Assembly (NCBI GenBank): GCA_963722815.1
Contig: CAVROM010000007.1
Coordinates: forward strand, 124,001 to 188,000
Source of the DNA: DASQFQ01 sp963722815
Lineage (GTDB): Bacteria > Actinomycetota > Thermoleophilia > Solirubrobacterales > Solirubrobacteraceae
Length of the DNA: 64,000 nt
Reading direction: 5' to 3'
Part shown: piece after piece, positions 10,939 to 20,003 of the stretch
Numbering within the stretch: position 1 is the stretch's first letter
Layout of the letters: every line of letters starts with the position of its first letter
The notes under the pieces: model-generated
What the model saw: only the letters and a program-made list of their open reading frames with translations
What the model was told of the DNA's origin: nothing
Database searches by the model: none
Translations under genes and position numbers: made by a program

Positions 10939-11038
10939 AGGAGGCGACGATTATGACGGGGCGAACGGCGGCTTCGCCGCGCAGGCGCGCTTGCGGCGAG
11001 CAGGGGGGTCCTCCGGCGCGGCGAAAGGACGGCTCGCC

Positions 11039-12733
11039 ATGCAGGTCACCGAAGAGCTTGTCGCTCAGGCCGACCCGTCGCTGGCGCTCGGGCGCTACCG
11101 GCTGGGTCAGCGGATCGGCGCGGGCGGCTTCGGCACCGTCTACGAGGCCCGCGACGAGCGCCTGGGCCGCAGCGTGGCGGTGAAGGCGATCCCCTCCGAC
11201 GGCCGCGCCGACGAGCGCGCCAAGCGCGAGGCGCACGCCGTCGCGCGGCTCGACCACCCGGGGATCGTCTCGGTGTTCGACGCCGGCGAGGAGGACGGCT
11301 CGCGCTTCCTGGTCTCCGAGCTGGTGCGCGGCGCGACGCTCGCGCAGCTCGAGGCGGCCGGCGCCGTCTCGGACCGCGACGTGCTGCGGATCGGGCTCGC
11401 GCTCGCCGACGCGCTCGCGCACGCCCACGAGCGCGGTGTCATCCACCGCGACGTCAAGCCGCAGAACGTCATGGTCCCGGAGCGGCCGCGCTCGCCCTAC
11501 GGCGCGGCCAAGCTCACCGACTTCGGCGTCGCCCACCTGGCCGGCGACGAGCCGCTCACGCGCACCGGCGACGTGGTCGGGACGCTCGCCTACATGGCGC
11601 CCGAGCAGGCCGCGGGCGAGCGCATCGACGAGCGCTGCGACCTCTACGCGCTCGGGCTCGTGCTCTACGAGGCGCTGGCCGGCGTCAACCCGGTGCGCGC
11701 GGGCTCGCCGGCCGCGACGCTGCGACGGGTCGGCGTGATCCAGCCGCCACTTGCTTCCAAACGCAAAGACCTCCCGCCGGAGCTGTGCGCGGCGCTGGAT
11801 CGCACGCTGCTGCCGAGCCCGGAGGACCGCGGCGAGCTGGTCGACCTGGCCGACGAGCTCGCGGAGGCGCTGCCGGTGGTCTCCGACGACGGCGGCACCG
11901 TCGCGCCGCACCCGCTCGAGGACGCGTACGAGCTGCCGGGCTGGACCGCCCGCGCCGCCGCCGCGGCCGGCGCCGGCCTGCTCGTGGCGCTGGCGGTCGG
12001 CGGCCTGCTGCCGCATTCCTCGCTCCCGGCCGCGGCCGCCGCGGCCGGCGCCGCCATCCTCGTCGCGCTCGTGCCGAGCGCCGGCTGGATCCTCGCCGCC
12101 GCCGCCACGCTGATGGCGATGACGTTCGGCGAGGACACGCGGGTCGGCGCCGCGCTGGTGATCTTCCTCGCGGTCGCCATGCCGCCGCTGCTCGTGCGCG
12201 GCGCCGCGGTCGCCTGGTCGGCGCCCGCGCTGGCGCCGCTGCTGGGCCTCGTCGGCCTCGCCGGCGCCTTCCCGGCCCTGGCCGGCAGCGCGCGCAGCCC
12301 CTGGACGCGCGGCGCGATCGCGGCCTGCGGCGCCTGGTGGCTGCTGCTCGCCGAGCCGCTCCTGGGCCACAACCTCCTGCTCGGCCTGGGCGGCCTGCCC
12401 GCGCGGCCGCGCTTCGACGGCGCCGCCAGCATCGCCGCCAGCGAGGTCATCCGGCCGATCGTCACCTCCGGCGCCCCGTTGCTGCTCCTGCTGTGGGCGG
12501 CGGCCGCCGTCGTCATGCCGTGGCTCGTCCGCGGCCGCTCGCTGGCGGCGGACATCGTCGGCGCCACCGTGTGGTCGGCCGGCCTCGCGGCCGCGACCGC
12601 CTCGCTCGGCGTGGCCGTGACCGGCGCGCAGCCGCACGGCCTGGTTGCCGGAGCGCTCGCCGGGGGAATCATCGCCGTGGCCTGGAGATGGGTGTACGGC
12701 ACGACCGAGGAACTTGACCTCTCATACTCCTAG
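11039..12733 (+). CDS. Ser/Thr protein kinase with a multi-pass membrane domain
   Basis: 564 residues. The N-terminal Hanks-type kinase (about residues 18-285) has the glycine loop GAGGFGTVYEA, the ATP Lys in VAVKAI, catalytic loop HRDVKPQNV, DFG in LTDFGVA and MAPEQ. From about residue 305 onward the protein is hydrophobic with roughly eight membrane segments, unlike the single-pass PknA/PknB type. ATG 11039 is preferred over an upstream TTG because AAAGGA (11024-11029) sits 9 bases ahead. It leads the fhaA-fhaB-phosphatase-ftsW-pbp-pknB-ddl run, so a role in envelope growth signalling is likely. Confidence 0.9.
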   Translation: MQVTEELVAQADPSLALGRYRLGQRIGAGGFGTVYEARDERLGRSVAVKAIPSDGRADERAKREAHAVARLDHPGIVSVFDAGEEDGSRFLVSELVRGATLAQLEAAGAVSDRDVLRIGLALADALAHAHERGVIHRDVKPQNVMVPERPRSPYGAAKLTDFGVAHLAGDEPLTRTGDVVGTLAYMAPEQAAGERIDERCDLYALGLVLYEALAGVNPVRAGSPAATLRRVGVIQPPLASKRKDLPPELCAALDRTLLPSPEDRGELVDLADELAEALPVVSDDGGTVAPHPLEDAYELPGWTARAAAAAGAGLLVALAVGGLLPHSSLPAAAAAAGAAILVALVPSAGWILAAAATLMAMTFGEDTRVGAALVIFLAVAMPPLLVRGAAVAWSAPALAPLLGLVGLAGAFPALAGSARSPWTRGAIAACGAWWLLLAEPLLGHNLLLGLGGLPARPRFDGAASIAASEVIRPIVTSGAPLLLLLWAAAAVVMPWLVRGRSLAADIVGATVWSAGLAAATASLGVAVTGAQPHGLVAGALAGGIIAVAWRWVYGTTEELDLSYS

Positions 12734-12739
12734 GCACGC

Positions 12740-13504
12740 ATGAGCGTGCTGCGCAATCTCGAGTCCAAGCTCGCGGGCCTCGTCGAGGGGACGTTCTCGC
12801 GCGCCTTCAAGTCCGAGGTCCGCCCGGTCGAGATCGCGCGCAAGCTGGCGCGCGAGATGGAGCAGCACCGGGTCAACTCGCTGTCGCGCACCTACGCGCC
12901 GAACGAGTACGTCGTCTGGCTCTCACCGCAGGATCGCGAGCAGTTCGAGGGCTACGAGGGCGAGCTCAAGCGCGAGCTGTCGGGCTACCTGCTCGAGCAC
13001 GCCCGCCGCGAGCGGATCGCGCTGCTGACGCGGCCGAAGATCGAGTTCGAGACCGACGACGCGCTGCGGCTCGGCGAGTTCGGGATCCAGGCGCGGCTCG
13101 TGCGCAGCGCCGAGGAGGAGGACTCGGAGGCCCCGATCCAGGGCGACCACGGCCACACGATGGTCTACTCGACCTCGAGCCGGATCTCCGGGCAGCTGGC
13201 GGAGCCCGATCCGCGCCGCCGCGGCGCGCGGCTGCGCGTCGACGGCCGCACGAGCGTGCTCGGCTCCGGCGGTGCCGTGCTCGGCCGCTCGCGCGAGGCC
13301 GACGTGCACATCGACGACGCCAACGTGTCGCGCAAGCACGCCGAGGTGCGGCCCTCCGGCGCCTCCTGGACCGTGCGCGACCTCGGCTCCACCAACGGCG
13401 TCAAGGTCAACGGGCGGCGAATCCAGGGTGCGCAATCGCTGCGAGACGGGGACACCATCACCCTCGGCACCTCCGAGATCGTCTTCCAGCTCGAACGCTC
13501 ATGA
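12740..13504 (+). CDS. fhaA: FhaA-type protein: DUF3662 plus FHA domain
   Basis: 254 residues. The N-terminal DUF3662 domain (about 1-125; LAGLVEGTFSRAFKSEVRPVEIARKL) is joined by a linker to a C-terminal FHA domain (about 170-250) with GRSREADVHIDD, SRKHAEV and DLGSTNGVKVNG, which bind phosphothreonine. FhaA partners mycobacterial PknB and controls lipid II flipping through MviN. The gene starts 6 bp after the kinase and overlaps fhaB by 4 bp. Confidence 0.92.
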   Translation: MSVLRNLESKLAGLVEGTFSRAFKSEVRPVEIARKLAREMEQHRVNSLSRTYAPNEYVVWLSPQDREQFEGYEGELKRELSGYLLEHARRERIALLTRPKIEFETDDALRLGEFGIQARLVRSAEEEDSEAPIQGDHGHTMVYSTSSRISGQLAEPDPRRRGARLRVDGRTSVLGSGGAVLGRSREADVHIDDANVSRKHAEVRPSGASWTVRDLGSTNGVKVNGRRIQGAQSLRDGDTITLGTSEIVFQLERS

Positions 13505-14007
13505 CCCTCGACCCCGTCGCCGTCGCCCTCAAGTTCGGCTTCATCGCCGTGCTCTACCTCTTCCTGCTCTGGATGGCCCGCTCGGCGCTCAAGGACCTGC
13601 GCCGCACCTCGGGCGCCGACGCCGGCTACGACGGCCGCGGCGGGGCGCCCGCCTACGAGGACGCCACCGGCATGCACGTCGCCTCCCAGGGCCTGAGCGG
13701 CGACGGCGACCTCGGCGCGCCGCGGCTGCGGGTGGAGAGCGCCGCGGGCCTGCGCGACGGCGTCGCCTACGACCTCTCGGACGGCGCCGTGCTGGGCCGC
13801 GGCGACCAAGTCGACATCCAGCTCGAGGACTCGTTCGCCTCGACGAATCACGCCCGGCTGCTCCCTCAGGGGGACGTCGTGGTGCTGGAGGATCTAGGCT
13901 CGACCAACGGGACCTACCTGAACGGGGAGCCGTTGCGCGGTCCGCAGCCCCTCCATGCGGGGGACCGCATCCGCATCGGTGACTCCGAGTTCACCTTCGA
14001 GCGCTAG
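13501..14007 (+). CDS. fhaB: FhaB-type membrane-anchored FHA protein
   Basis: 168 residues. A transmembrane helix at residues 10-25 is followed by a flexible linker and an FHA domain (about 85-168) with LGRGDQVDIQLEDSFASTNH and DLGSTNGTYLNG. The N-terminus carries no obvious Thr-rich kinase target. ATG overlaps the fhaA stop (ATGA). The homologue (FipA partner in mycobacteria) reads Ser/Thr kinase status at the membrane during cell growth and division; the role here is inferred from the identical gene order. Confidence 0.9.
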   Translation: MTLDPVAVALKFGFIAVLYLFLLWMARSALKDLRRTSGADAGYDGRGGAPAYEDATGMHVASQGLSGDGDLGAPRLRVESAAGLRDGVAYDLSDGAVLGRGDQVDIQLEDSFASTNHARLLPQGDVVVLEDLGSTNGTYLNGEPLRGPQPLHAGDRIRIGDSEFTFER

Positions 14008-14025
14008 AGCCACAGCACCCACCGA

Positions 14026-15393
14026 ATGTTGCGCATCGCAGAACACTGGTACGCGTCCGACCTCGGGCGCCAGCGGCAGGGCAACGAGGACAACTTCTTC
14101 GTCCGCGCCCCGCTGTTCGTGGTCGCCGACGGCATGGGCGGCGCCCAGGCGGGCGAGGTGGCGTCGGAGATCGCGGTCCGCTCGTTCGACGACGACCTGC
14201 CCAGCGGCGCGCTGCCCGAGGTGCTGACCAGCGTCATCCAGGGCGCCAACCGGCGCATCCACGACAAGGCGCGCTCGGACGAGTCGATGCACGGGATGGG
14301 CACGACGACGACCGCCGCCTACGTCGACAACGACGAGGTGGTCATCGCGCACGTCGGCGACTCGCGCGCCTACCTGCTGCGCGACGGCGACCTGATCCGG
14401 CTCACCAAGGACCACTCACTGGTCGGCGAGCTGGTGGCCCGCGGCAAGCTGACCGAGGAGCAGGCCGAGCAGCACCCGCAGCGCTCCGTGATCACCCGCG
14501 CGCTCGGGCCCGAGCCCAACGTGCAGGTCGACGTCGACATCTTCCCGGCCAAGGCCGGCGACCTGTTCCTGCTCTGCTCGGACGGGCTGACCGCGATGGT
14601 CCACGAGCCGAAGCTGCGCCCGCTGTTCGACGACGCCGACTCGCTGGAGACGCTCGGCAAGCGGCTGATCGACGCCGCCAACGCGGCCGGGGGCCGGGAC
14701 AACATCACCGTGATCCTGTTCCGGCTCGAGGCGGTGGAGGGCACCGAGAGCGAGGCGCCCGCCGCGGCCACCGCCGTCTCGCGCGAGGACGACACCTCGG
14801 AGTACGAGACGTTCGAGGGCGACGCCGTGCCGGCGCCGCGCCAGGGCGTCTCGCGCCCCGCCGGTGTCAGCGACGACGAGGTGCTGCGCTCCTCCGAGGT
14901 CTCCGACACGATCGAGGACGACTACCGCCGCAGCGGCACCGTCGCGCTGTCGGCGATCCGCCCCAGCGGCGAGACCAAGGCGCCCGAGGAGCCGCCGCCG
15001 CAGGAGCCCGACGCGGCCCCGCCGCACCGCACCGCCCCGCTCCCGGGAGACGCGGGCTCCCAACCTCGCCGCAAGCGCCGCAGACGCGTCCCAGTCGGCC
15101 TCCTCGTCACCCTCGCCATCGTCTTCCTGATCCTGGCCGGCGGCTGGATGGCCACGCGCGCCGTCTACTTCGTCGGGACCGATCCGCGCGACGACCGCAC
15201 GATCGCGGTCTTCCAGGGGCTGCCGTACGACCTGCCGCTCGGGATCGAGCTCTACACGCGGACCGCCAGCTCGGGCGTGACGATCGACTCCGTGCCGCCG
15301 GACCGCCGCAAGACCTTCACGGACCACAAGCTGCGCTCGAAGGACGACGCCGAGAACCTCGTGACCGCGCTCGAGCGCGGTCAGATCGAGTGA
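14026..15393 (+). CDS. PP2C-family Ser/Thr phosphatase (PstP-like)
   Basis: 455 residues. The phosphatase domain (about 1-240) has the metal-binding motifs GNEDNFF, VADGMGG, AHVGDSRAYLLR, SDGLT and GRDNITV. A disordered, charged linker leads to a transmembrane helix (about 365-385) and a short extracytoplasmic tail. This matches mycobacterial PstP, the phosphatase that opposes PknA/PknB. It sits between fhaB (18-bp gap) and ftsW, as in other Actinomycetota. Confidence 0.93.
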   Translation: MLRIAEHWYASDLGRQRQGNEDNFFVRAPLFVVADGMGGAQAGEVASEIAVRSFDDDLPSGALPEVLTSVIQGANRRIHDKARSDESMHGMGTTTTAAYVDNDEVVIAHVGDSRAYLLRDGDLIRLTKDHSLVGELVARGKLTEEQAEQHPQRSVITRALGPEPNVQVDVDIFPAKAGDLFLLCSDGLTAMVHEPKLRPLFDDADSLETLGKRLIDAANAAGGRDNITVILFRLEAVEGTESEAPAAATAVSREDDTSEYETFEGDAVPAPRQGVSRPAGVSDDEVLRSSEVSDTIEDDYRRSGTVALSAIRPSGETKAPEEPPPQEPDAAPPHRTAPLPGDAGSQPRRKRRRRVPVGLLVTLAIVFLILAGGWMATRAVYFVGTDPRDDRTIAVFQGLPYDLPLGIELYTRTASSGVTIDSVPPDRRKTFTDHKLRSKDDAENLVTALERGQIE

Positions 15394-15403
15394 GGCCCGC
15401 GAC

Positions 15404-16702
15404 ATGAGCGCCCGCAACCGCGAGCTGCTCGCGCTGGTCCCGGCATCGCTGCTCGTCGCGGCCGGGTTCGCCGCGATCTTCATCCAGGAGAACGCGCGGC
15501 TCGACGACGTCTCGCTGACCTACGGGGCGGTCTTCCTCGGCGTCTGCGTCGCGACGCATCTCGTCGTGCGCTTCCGGCTGCCCTACGCCGACCCGTACCT
15601 GCTGCCGCTCGCCGCGGTGCTGGCCTGCTTCGGGCTCGTCGTGATCTACCGGCTCGACCCCGAGAAGGCGATCCGCCAGGCGGGCTGGTTCGCATTCGGG
15701 CTCGTGCTCTTCACGCTCACGATCCTCTTCCTCAAGGACTTCCGGGTCCTCGAGCGCTACCGCTACACGATCGCCGCGGCGGGGCTCGCGCTGCTGCTGC
15801 TCCCGCGCGTCCCGGGCATCGGCCAGCAGGTCAACGGCGCCTACCTGGGCGTCGGGATCGGGCCGTTCGCGTTTCAGCCCGCCGAGTTCGGCAAGCTCGC
15901 GATCGTCATCTTCCTTGCCGCCTACCTGCGCGACAACCGGCAGCTGCTGGTGCAGGGCGCGCGCCGCTTCGCCGGCGTCACGATCCCGCCGATCAAGCAC
16001 TTCGGGCCGCTGCTGGTCGTGTTCCTCGCCGCGATGTTCCTGCTGTTCTTCATCCAGGACCTCGGCTCGTCGATCATGTACTTCGGCGGCTTCCTGGCGA
16101 TCCTCTACGTGGCCACGAACCGCTTCTCGTTCGTGCTGGGCGGGCTCCTGATGTTCGCGGTCGGCGCGTGGGCGATGTACCACCTGCGCAGCCACATCCA
16201 GGACCGCGTGGAGATCTGGCTCGACCCGTTCAAGCCGCAGCTGGTCGAGCACTCCGGCTACCAGATCGCGCAGTCGCTGTTCGCGCAGGCCGACGGCGGG
16301 CTGTTCGGCACCGGCTTCGGCGCGGCGCTGCTGTCGGTGGGCGGCACGTCGCTGCTGCCGGCCGCCGATACCGACCTCATCTACTCGGTGATCGTCAACG
16401 AGCTCGGGCTGGCCGGCGCCTGCGGGCTGCTGCTCGTCTACCTCCTCTTCGCCGAGCGCGGGATGAAGGTGGCGCTCGTCGCCTCCGACTCGTTCTCGAA
16501 GCTGCTCGCCGTGGGCCTGACCTCGGTGTTCGCGCTGCAGGTGTTCGTGATCGTCGGCGGCGTCACGAAGGTGATCCCGCTGACTGGCGTGACGCTGCCG
16601 TTCGTCTCCTACGGCGGCTCCTCGATCGTCGCCAACTTCGTCCTGCTGGCGCTGCTGCTGCTCGTCTCCGACCGCGCGCGAAGGCCGGCCCACCTGCGAT
16701 GA
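15404..16702 (+). CDS. FtsW/RodA/SpoVE family peptidoglycan polymerase
   Basis: SEDS-family glycosyltransferase that polymerises lipid II. 432 residues, about 10-12 membrane segments. Family signatures include VNGAYLGVGIGPFAFQPAEF, with the Gln/Pro/Ala/Glu of loop 4, and the C-terminal GVTLPFVSYGGSS. The stop overlaps the ATG of the adjacent penicillin-binding protein (ATGA), consistent with the two forming one synthase complex. RodA versus FtsW cannot be separated with certainty; the locus order favours RodA. Confidence 0.94.
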   Translation: MSARNRELLALVPASLLVAAGFAAIFIQENARLDDVSLTYGAVFLGVCVATHLVVRFRLPYADPYLLPLAAVLACFGLVVIYRLDPEKAIRQAGWFAFGLVLFTLTILFLKDFRVLERYRYTIAAAGLALLLLPRVPGIGQQVNGAYLGVGIGPFAFQPAEFGKLAIVIFLAAYLRDNRQLLVQGARRFAGVTIPPIKHFGPLLVVFLAAMFLLFFIQDLGSSIMYFGGFLAILYVATNRFSFVLGGLLMFAVGAWAMYHLRSHIQDRVEIWLDPFKPQLVEHSGYQIAQSLFAQADGGLFGTGFGAALLSVGGTSLLPAADTDLIYSVIVNELGLAGACGLLLVYLLFAERGMKVALVASDSFSKLLAVGLTSVFALQVFVIVGGVTKVIPLTGVTLPFVSYGGSSIVANFVLLALLLLVSDRARRPAHLR

Positions 16703-18123
16703 ACCCGCCGATCATCCGCCTCTACGCCTTCTTCGCGCTGCTGTTCGGGATCCTCGTGTTCGCGACCTCGTGGTGGGCGGTCTTCACCGCGCCGCAGCTG
16801 CGCGACAACGCCGCGAACCGGCGCCCGCTGCTGGCCGAGGAGCGGATCAAGCGCGGGACGATCCGCTCCGCCGACGGCAGGGTGCTGGCGCGCAGCGTGA
16901 AGATCGACAAGGAGCGCTACCGGCGCACGTATCCCACCAAGGACATGTTCGCCCAGGCGATCGGCTACTCGTATACGACGCTCGGCCGCTCCGGGCTCGA
17001 GCAGTTCCGCAACGACCCGCTGACCGGGCGCCGCACCGAGCTGATCGGCGCGATCGACTCGCTGCTCAACAAGCGCGGCGAGGGCGACTCGCTCCGCACG
17101 ACGCTCAACACCGAGGCGCAGCAGGCGGCGATCGACGGCCTGCACGGCCGCAAGGGCGCGGTGGTGGCGCTGGAGCCGAGCACCGGCAAGGTGCTGGTCA
17201 TGGTCTCCACGCCCTCGTATGACCCGAACAACCTCGACAAGGCCAACCGCTTCAAGCGGCTCGCGACCGACGACGCGAACTCGCCGCTCGTCAATCGCGC
17301 GACGCAGGCCGGCTATCCGCCGGGCTCGACCTTCAAGACGGTCACCGCGACGGCCGCGCTCGACTCCGGGAAGTTCAAGCCGGACTCGACCGTCAGCGGC
17401 AAGAACGGGAAGAAGATCTCCGGCGTCCCGCTCAACAACTTCGGCGGCGAGGACTTCGGGGACATCACGCTCACCGACGCGCTCACGAACTCGGTCAACA
17501 CCGTGTGGGCCGAGGTCGGTGAGAAGCTCGGCAAGAACACGATGGCCAAGTACATGCTCAGGTACGGCTTCTACGAGCAGCCGCCGATCGACCTGCCCGA
17601 CGATCAGCTGCTCGCGTCTGGCGAGCGCGGCCCGAACGGCAAGCTGCTGCGCCCGCGCTCGCCGCGGATCGACGTCGGGCGCATGGCCATCGGCCAGGAC
17701 AAGCTGCTCGTCACGCCGCTCCAGATGGCCACCGTGGCGGCCACGATCGCCAACGGCGGCGTGCGCATGGAGCCGCACATCACGCAGAAGATCGTCGACC
17801 CCGACGGGCGCACCCAGGACGAGATCGAGCCCAAACGCGCCGAGCGAGTCATGAACGTCGACACCGCTCGCGCGTTGACGGGGATGATGAAGCAGGTCGT
17901 CAAGGAGGGCACGGGCACGGCGGCGGCGCTGCAGGGCGTCGAGTTGGCCGGCAAGACCGGCACCGCGGAGATCAACATCGAGCAGAAGATCAACGACCCC
18001 TGGTTCATCGGCTTCACCAACGACTTCGCGATCGCGGTCGTGCTGGAGCGGGTCCAGGGCGGCCAGGGCGGCGTCGTGGCGGCGCCGATCGCCAAGCAGG
18101 TGCTCGAGGCGCTCGGCAGATGA
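16699..18123 (+). CDS. pbpA: class B penicillin-binding protein (PbpA-like transpeptidase)
   Basis: 474 residues. An N-terminal membrane anchor (about 7-27) is followed by a short pedestal domain and a transpeptidase domain with the three active-site motifs: SxxK in PPGSTFKTV, SxN in NSVNTVWAE, and KTG in AGKTGTAE. It lacks the PASTA tails of FtsI-type proteins. It would cross-link glycan made by the overlapping FtsW/RodA protein. Its stop overlaps the pknB start (ATGA). Confidence 0.94.
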   Translation: MNPPIIRLYAFFALLFGILVFATSWWAVFTAPQLRDNAANRRPLLAEERIKRGTIRSADGRVLARSVKIDKERYRRTYPTKDMFAQAIGYSYTTLGRSGLEQFRNDPLTGRRTELIGAIDSLLNKRGEGDSLRTTLNTEAQQAAIDGLHGRKGAVVALEPSTGKVLVMVSTPSYDPNNLDKANRFKRLATDDANSPLVNRATQAGYPPGSTFKTVTATAALDSGKFKPDSTVSGKNGKKISGVPLNNFGGEDFGDITLTDALTNSVNTVWAEVGEKLGKNTMAKYMLRYGFYEQPPIDLPDDQLLASGERGPNGKLLRPRSPRIDVGRMAIGQDKLLVTPLQMATVAATIANGGVRMEPHITQKIVDPDGRTQDEIEPKRAERVMNVDTARALTGMMKQVVKEGTGTAAALQGVELAGKTGTAEINIEQKINDPWFIGFTNDFAIAVVLERVQGGQGGVVAAPIAKQVLEALGR

Positions 18124-20003
18124 GCGTCCACGGCATCGCGCGCGACACCGTGGTGGACGAGCGCTACAAGGTGCTCAACCGGATCGGCTCGGGCGGGATG
18201 GCCGACGTCTACTGCGCCGAGGACCTCCAGCTCGGCCGGCGCGTGGCGCTGAAGCTGCTGTACCGCCGCTTCGCCGAGGACGAGGAGTTCGTCGAGCGCT
18301 TCCGCCGTGAGGCGTCGAGCGCCGCCGGGCTCCAGCACCCGAACGTGGTCGCGGTGTTCGACCGCGGCGAGTTCGACGGCACCTACTACATCGCGATGGA
18401 GTTCCTGGAGGGGCGCTCGCTCAAGCAGCTCGTCCGCCAGGAGGGCGCGCTCGACCCCGATCGCGCGATCGACCTCGTCATCCAGATCCTCAAAGCGGCG
18501 CGGTTCGCCCACCGGCGCGGGATCGTGCACCGCGACATCAAGCCCCACAACGTGATCGTCGACGACGAGGGACGGGCGAAGGTCACGGACTTCGGGATCG
18601 CGCGGGCCGGCGCGTCGGACATGACGGAGACGGGCTCGATCATGGGCACCGCGCAGTACCTGTCGCCGGAGCAGGCGCAGGGCCACCCGGTCGACGCGCG
18701 CTCTGACCTCTACTCGATCGGCGTCGTGCTGTACGAGCTGCTGACGGGGCGGGTGCCGTTCGACGCCGAGTCGGCGGTCACGATCGCCCTGAAGCAGGTG
18801 TCCGAGGAGCCGGTGCCGCCCTCGCATTACAACCCGGCGGTCTCCGACCAGCTCGAGGACGTGGTGATGCGGGCGCTGCAGAAGGACCCGGCCTTCCGCT
18901 TCAACGACGCCGAGGAGTTCATCGTCGCGCTCGAGCAGGCGCGCGGGATCCCGCCGGGGACCGGCGAGTACACGCGGATCGCGCCGCACACGGGCACCTA
19001 CCCGGGGCTGCCGGGCGCGGTGGCCGAGCTCGAGGAGGCCGACCGCCGCAACCTGCGCTGGCTGTGGTGGGCGGTCCTGCTGCTGGCGCTGATCGGGAGC
19101 GGGATCGGCGCCTACGTGCTGCTCACACCCGAGAAGGTCGCGGTGCCCGACGTGGTGGGCCGGAAATCCGCGACCGCGGCGCAGATCCTCCAGAACCAGG
19201 GCTTCGAGGTGAACGTCGAGAACGTGCGCTCCGACGACGTGCCCGCGGACCGCGTCACGACGCAGCGGCCGCAGCCGAAGCAGGAGGCGGACGAGGGCTC
19301 GACGGTCACGATCATCGTCTCTAGCGGGCCAGGCGACGCGACGATCCCGTTCGTGCGCGGCTCGTCGCAGGACGAGGCGACGAAGAAGCTGAAGGCCGCC
19401 GGCTTCAAGGTCGACGTGCGCAAGGAGTACAACGAGGACGTCGCCAAGGGGAAGGTGATCGAGACCTCACCGGCCGAGGGCCAGCAGCTGACGCGCGGGA
19501 CCTCGGTGACGCTCGTCGTCTCGCGCGGGCCGCGGCAGGTGGAGCTGCCGGACGTCGTGGGCAAGAGCCGCGACGACGCCGAGGCACAGCTGGAGGACCT
19601 CGGGGTGAAGGTGTCCTTCACCGAGCGCGAGGACCAGGACAAGGATCCGGGCACGGTGCTCGAGATGTCGCCGGCGGCCGGCACGCAGGTGCAGAAGGAC
19701 GCCACGGTCAACCTGGTCGTCGCCAAAGAGCCGAAGCAGGTCGAGGTGCCGGACGTGGTCGGCGACGGCACGACGTCGGTCAACGACGCGGTCGACGCGC
19801 TCGAGCAGGCGGGCTTCCGGGTGCGCCAGAAGGAGAAGAAGGTCGATACACCGGACGAGGACAGCCTCGTGATCTCGCAGGACCCGTCGGGGGGCCAGAA
19901 GCGCGACAAGGGCTCGCGCGTGACGATCACGGTCGGGCGCTTCACGCCTGAGAACCTGGATCCCGACCCGAGCGCGACCGCGACGCCGAGCCCGACGCCG
20001 TGA
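18120..20003 (+). CDS. pknB: PASTA-domain Ser/Thr protein kinase PknB
   Basis: 627 residues. The cytoplasmic kinase domain (about 16-275) has GSGGMADVYCAED, Lys in VALKLL, HRDIKPHNV, DFG in VTDFGIA and YLSPEQ. One transmembrane helix (about 315-335) precedes four extracytoplasmic PASTA repeats (about 340-610), each starting with a PDVVG-like turn (the second is degenerate, IPFVRG). PASTA repeats bind muropeptides or lipid II, so this is the sensor of the operon. It ends with a short Pro/Thr-rich tail. ATGA overlap with pbpA and GTGA overlap with ddl. Confidence 0.96.
   Translation: MSVHGIARDTVVDERYKVLNRIGSGGMADVYCAEDLQLGRRVALKLLYRRFAEDEEFVERFRREASSAAGLQHPNVVAVFDRGEFDGTYYIAMEFLEGRSLKQLVRQEGALDPDRAIDLVIQILKAARFAHRRGIVHRDIKPHNVIVDDEGRAKVTDFGIARAGASDMTETGSIMGTAQYLSPEQAQGHPVDARSDLYSIGVVLYELLTGRVPFDAESAVTIALKQVSEEPVPPSHYNPAVSDQLEDVVMRALQKDPAFRFNDAEEFIVALEQARGIPPGTGEYTRIAPHTGTYPGLPGAVAELEEADRRNLRWLWWAVLLLALIGSGIGAYVLLTPEKVAVPDVVGRKSATAAQILQNQGFEVNVENVRSDDVPADRVTTQRPQPKQEADEGSTVTIIVSSGPGDATIPFVRGSSQDEATKKLKAAGFKVDVRKEYNEDVAKGKVIETSPAEGQQLTRGTSVTLVVSRGPRQVELPDVVGKSRDDAEAQLEDLGVKVSFTEREDQDKDPGTVLEMSPAAGTQVQKDATVNLVVAKEPKQVEVPDVVGDGTTSVNDAVDALEQAGFRVRQKEKKVDTPDEDSLVISQDPSGGQKRDKGSRVTITVGRFTPENLDPDPSATATPSPTP

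Noticed and set aside
8456..12637. A 1393-codon minus-strand frame through the kinase gene and the pheA unit
   Set aside because: High-G+C shadow: repetitive Arg/Gly/Ala sequence opposite real genes. Only its last 280 codons are prephenate dehydratase.
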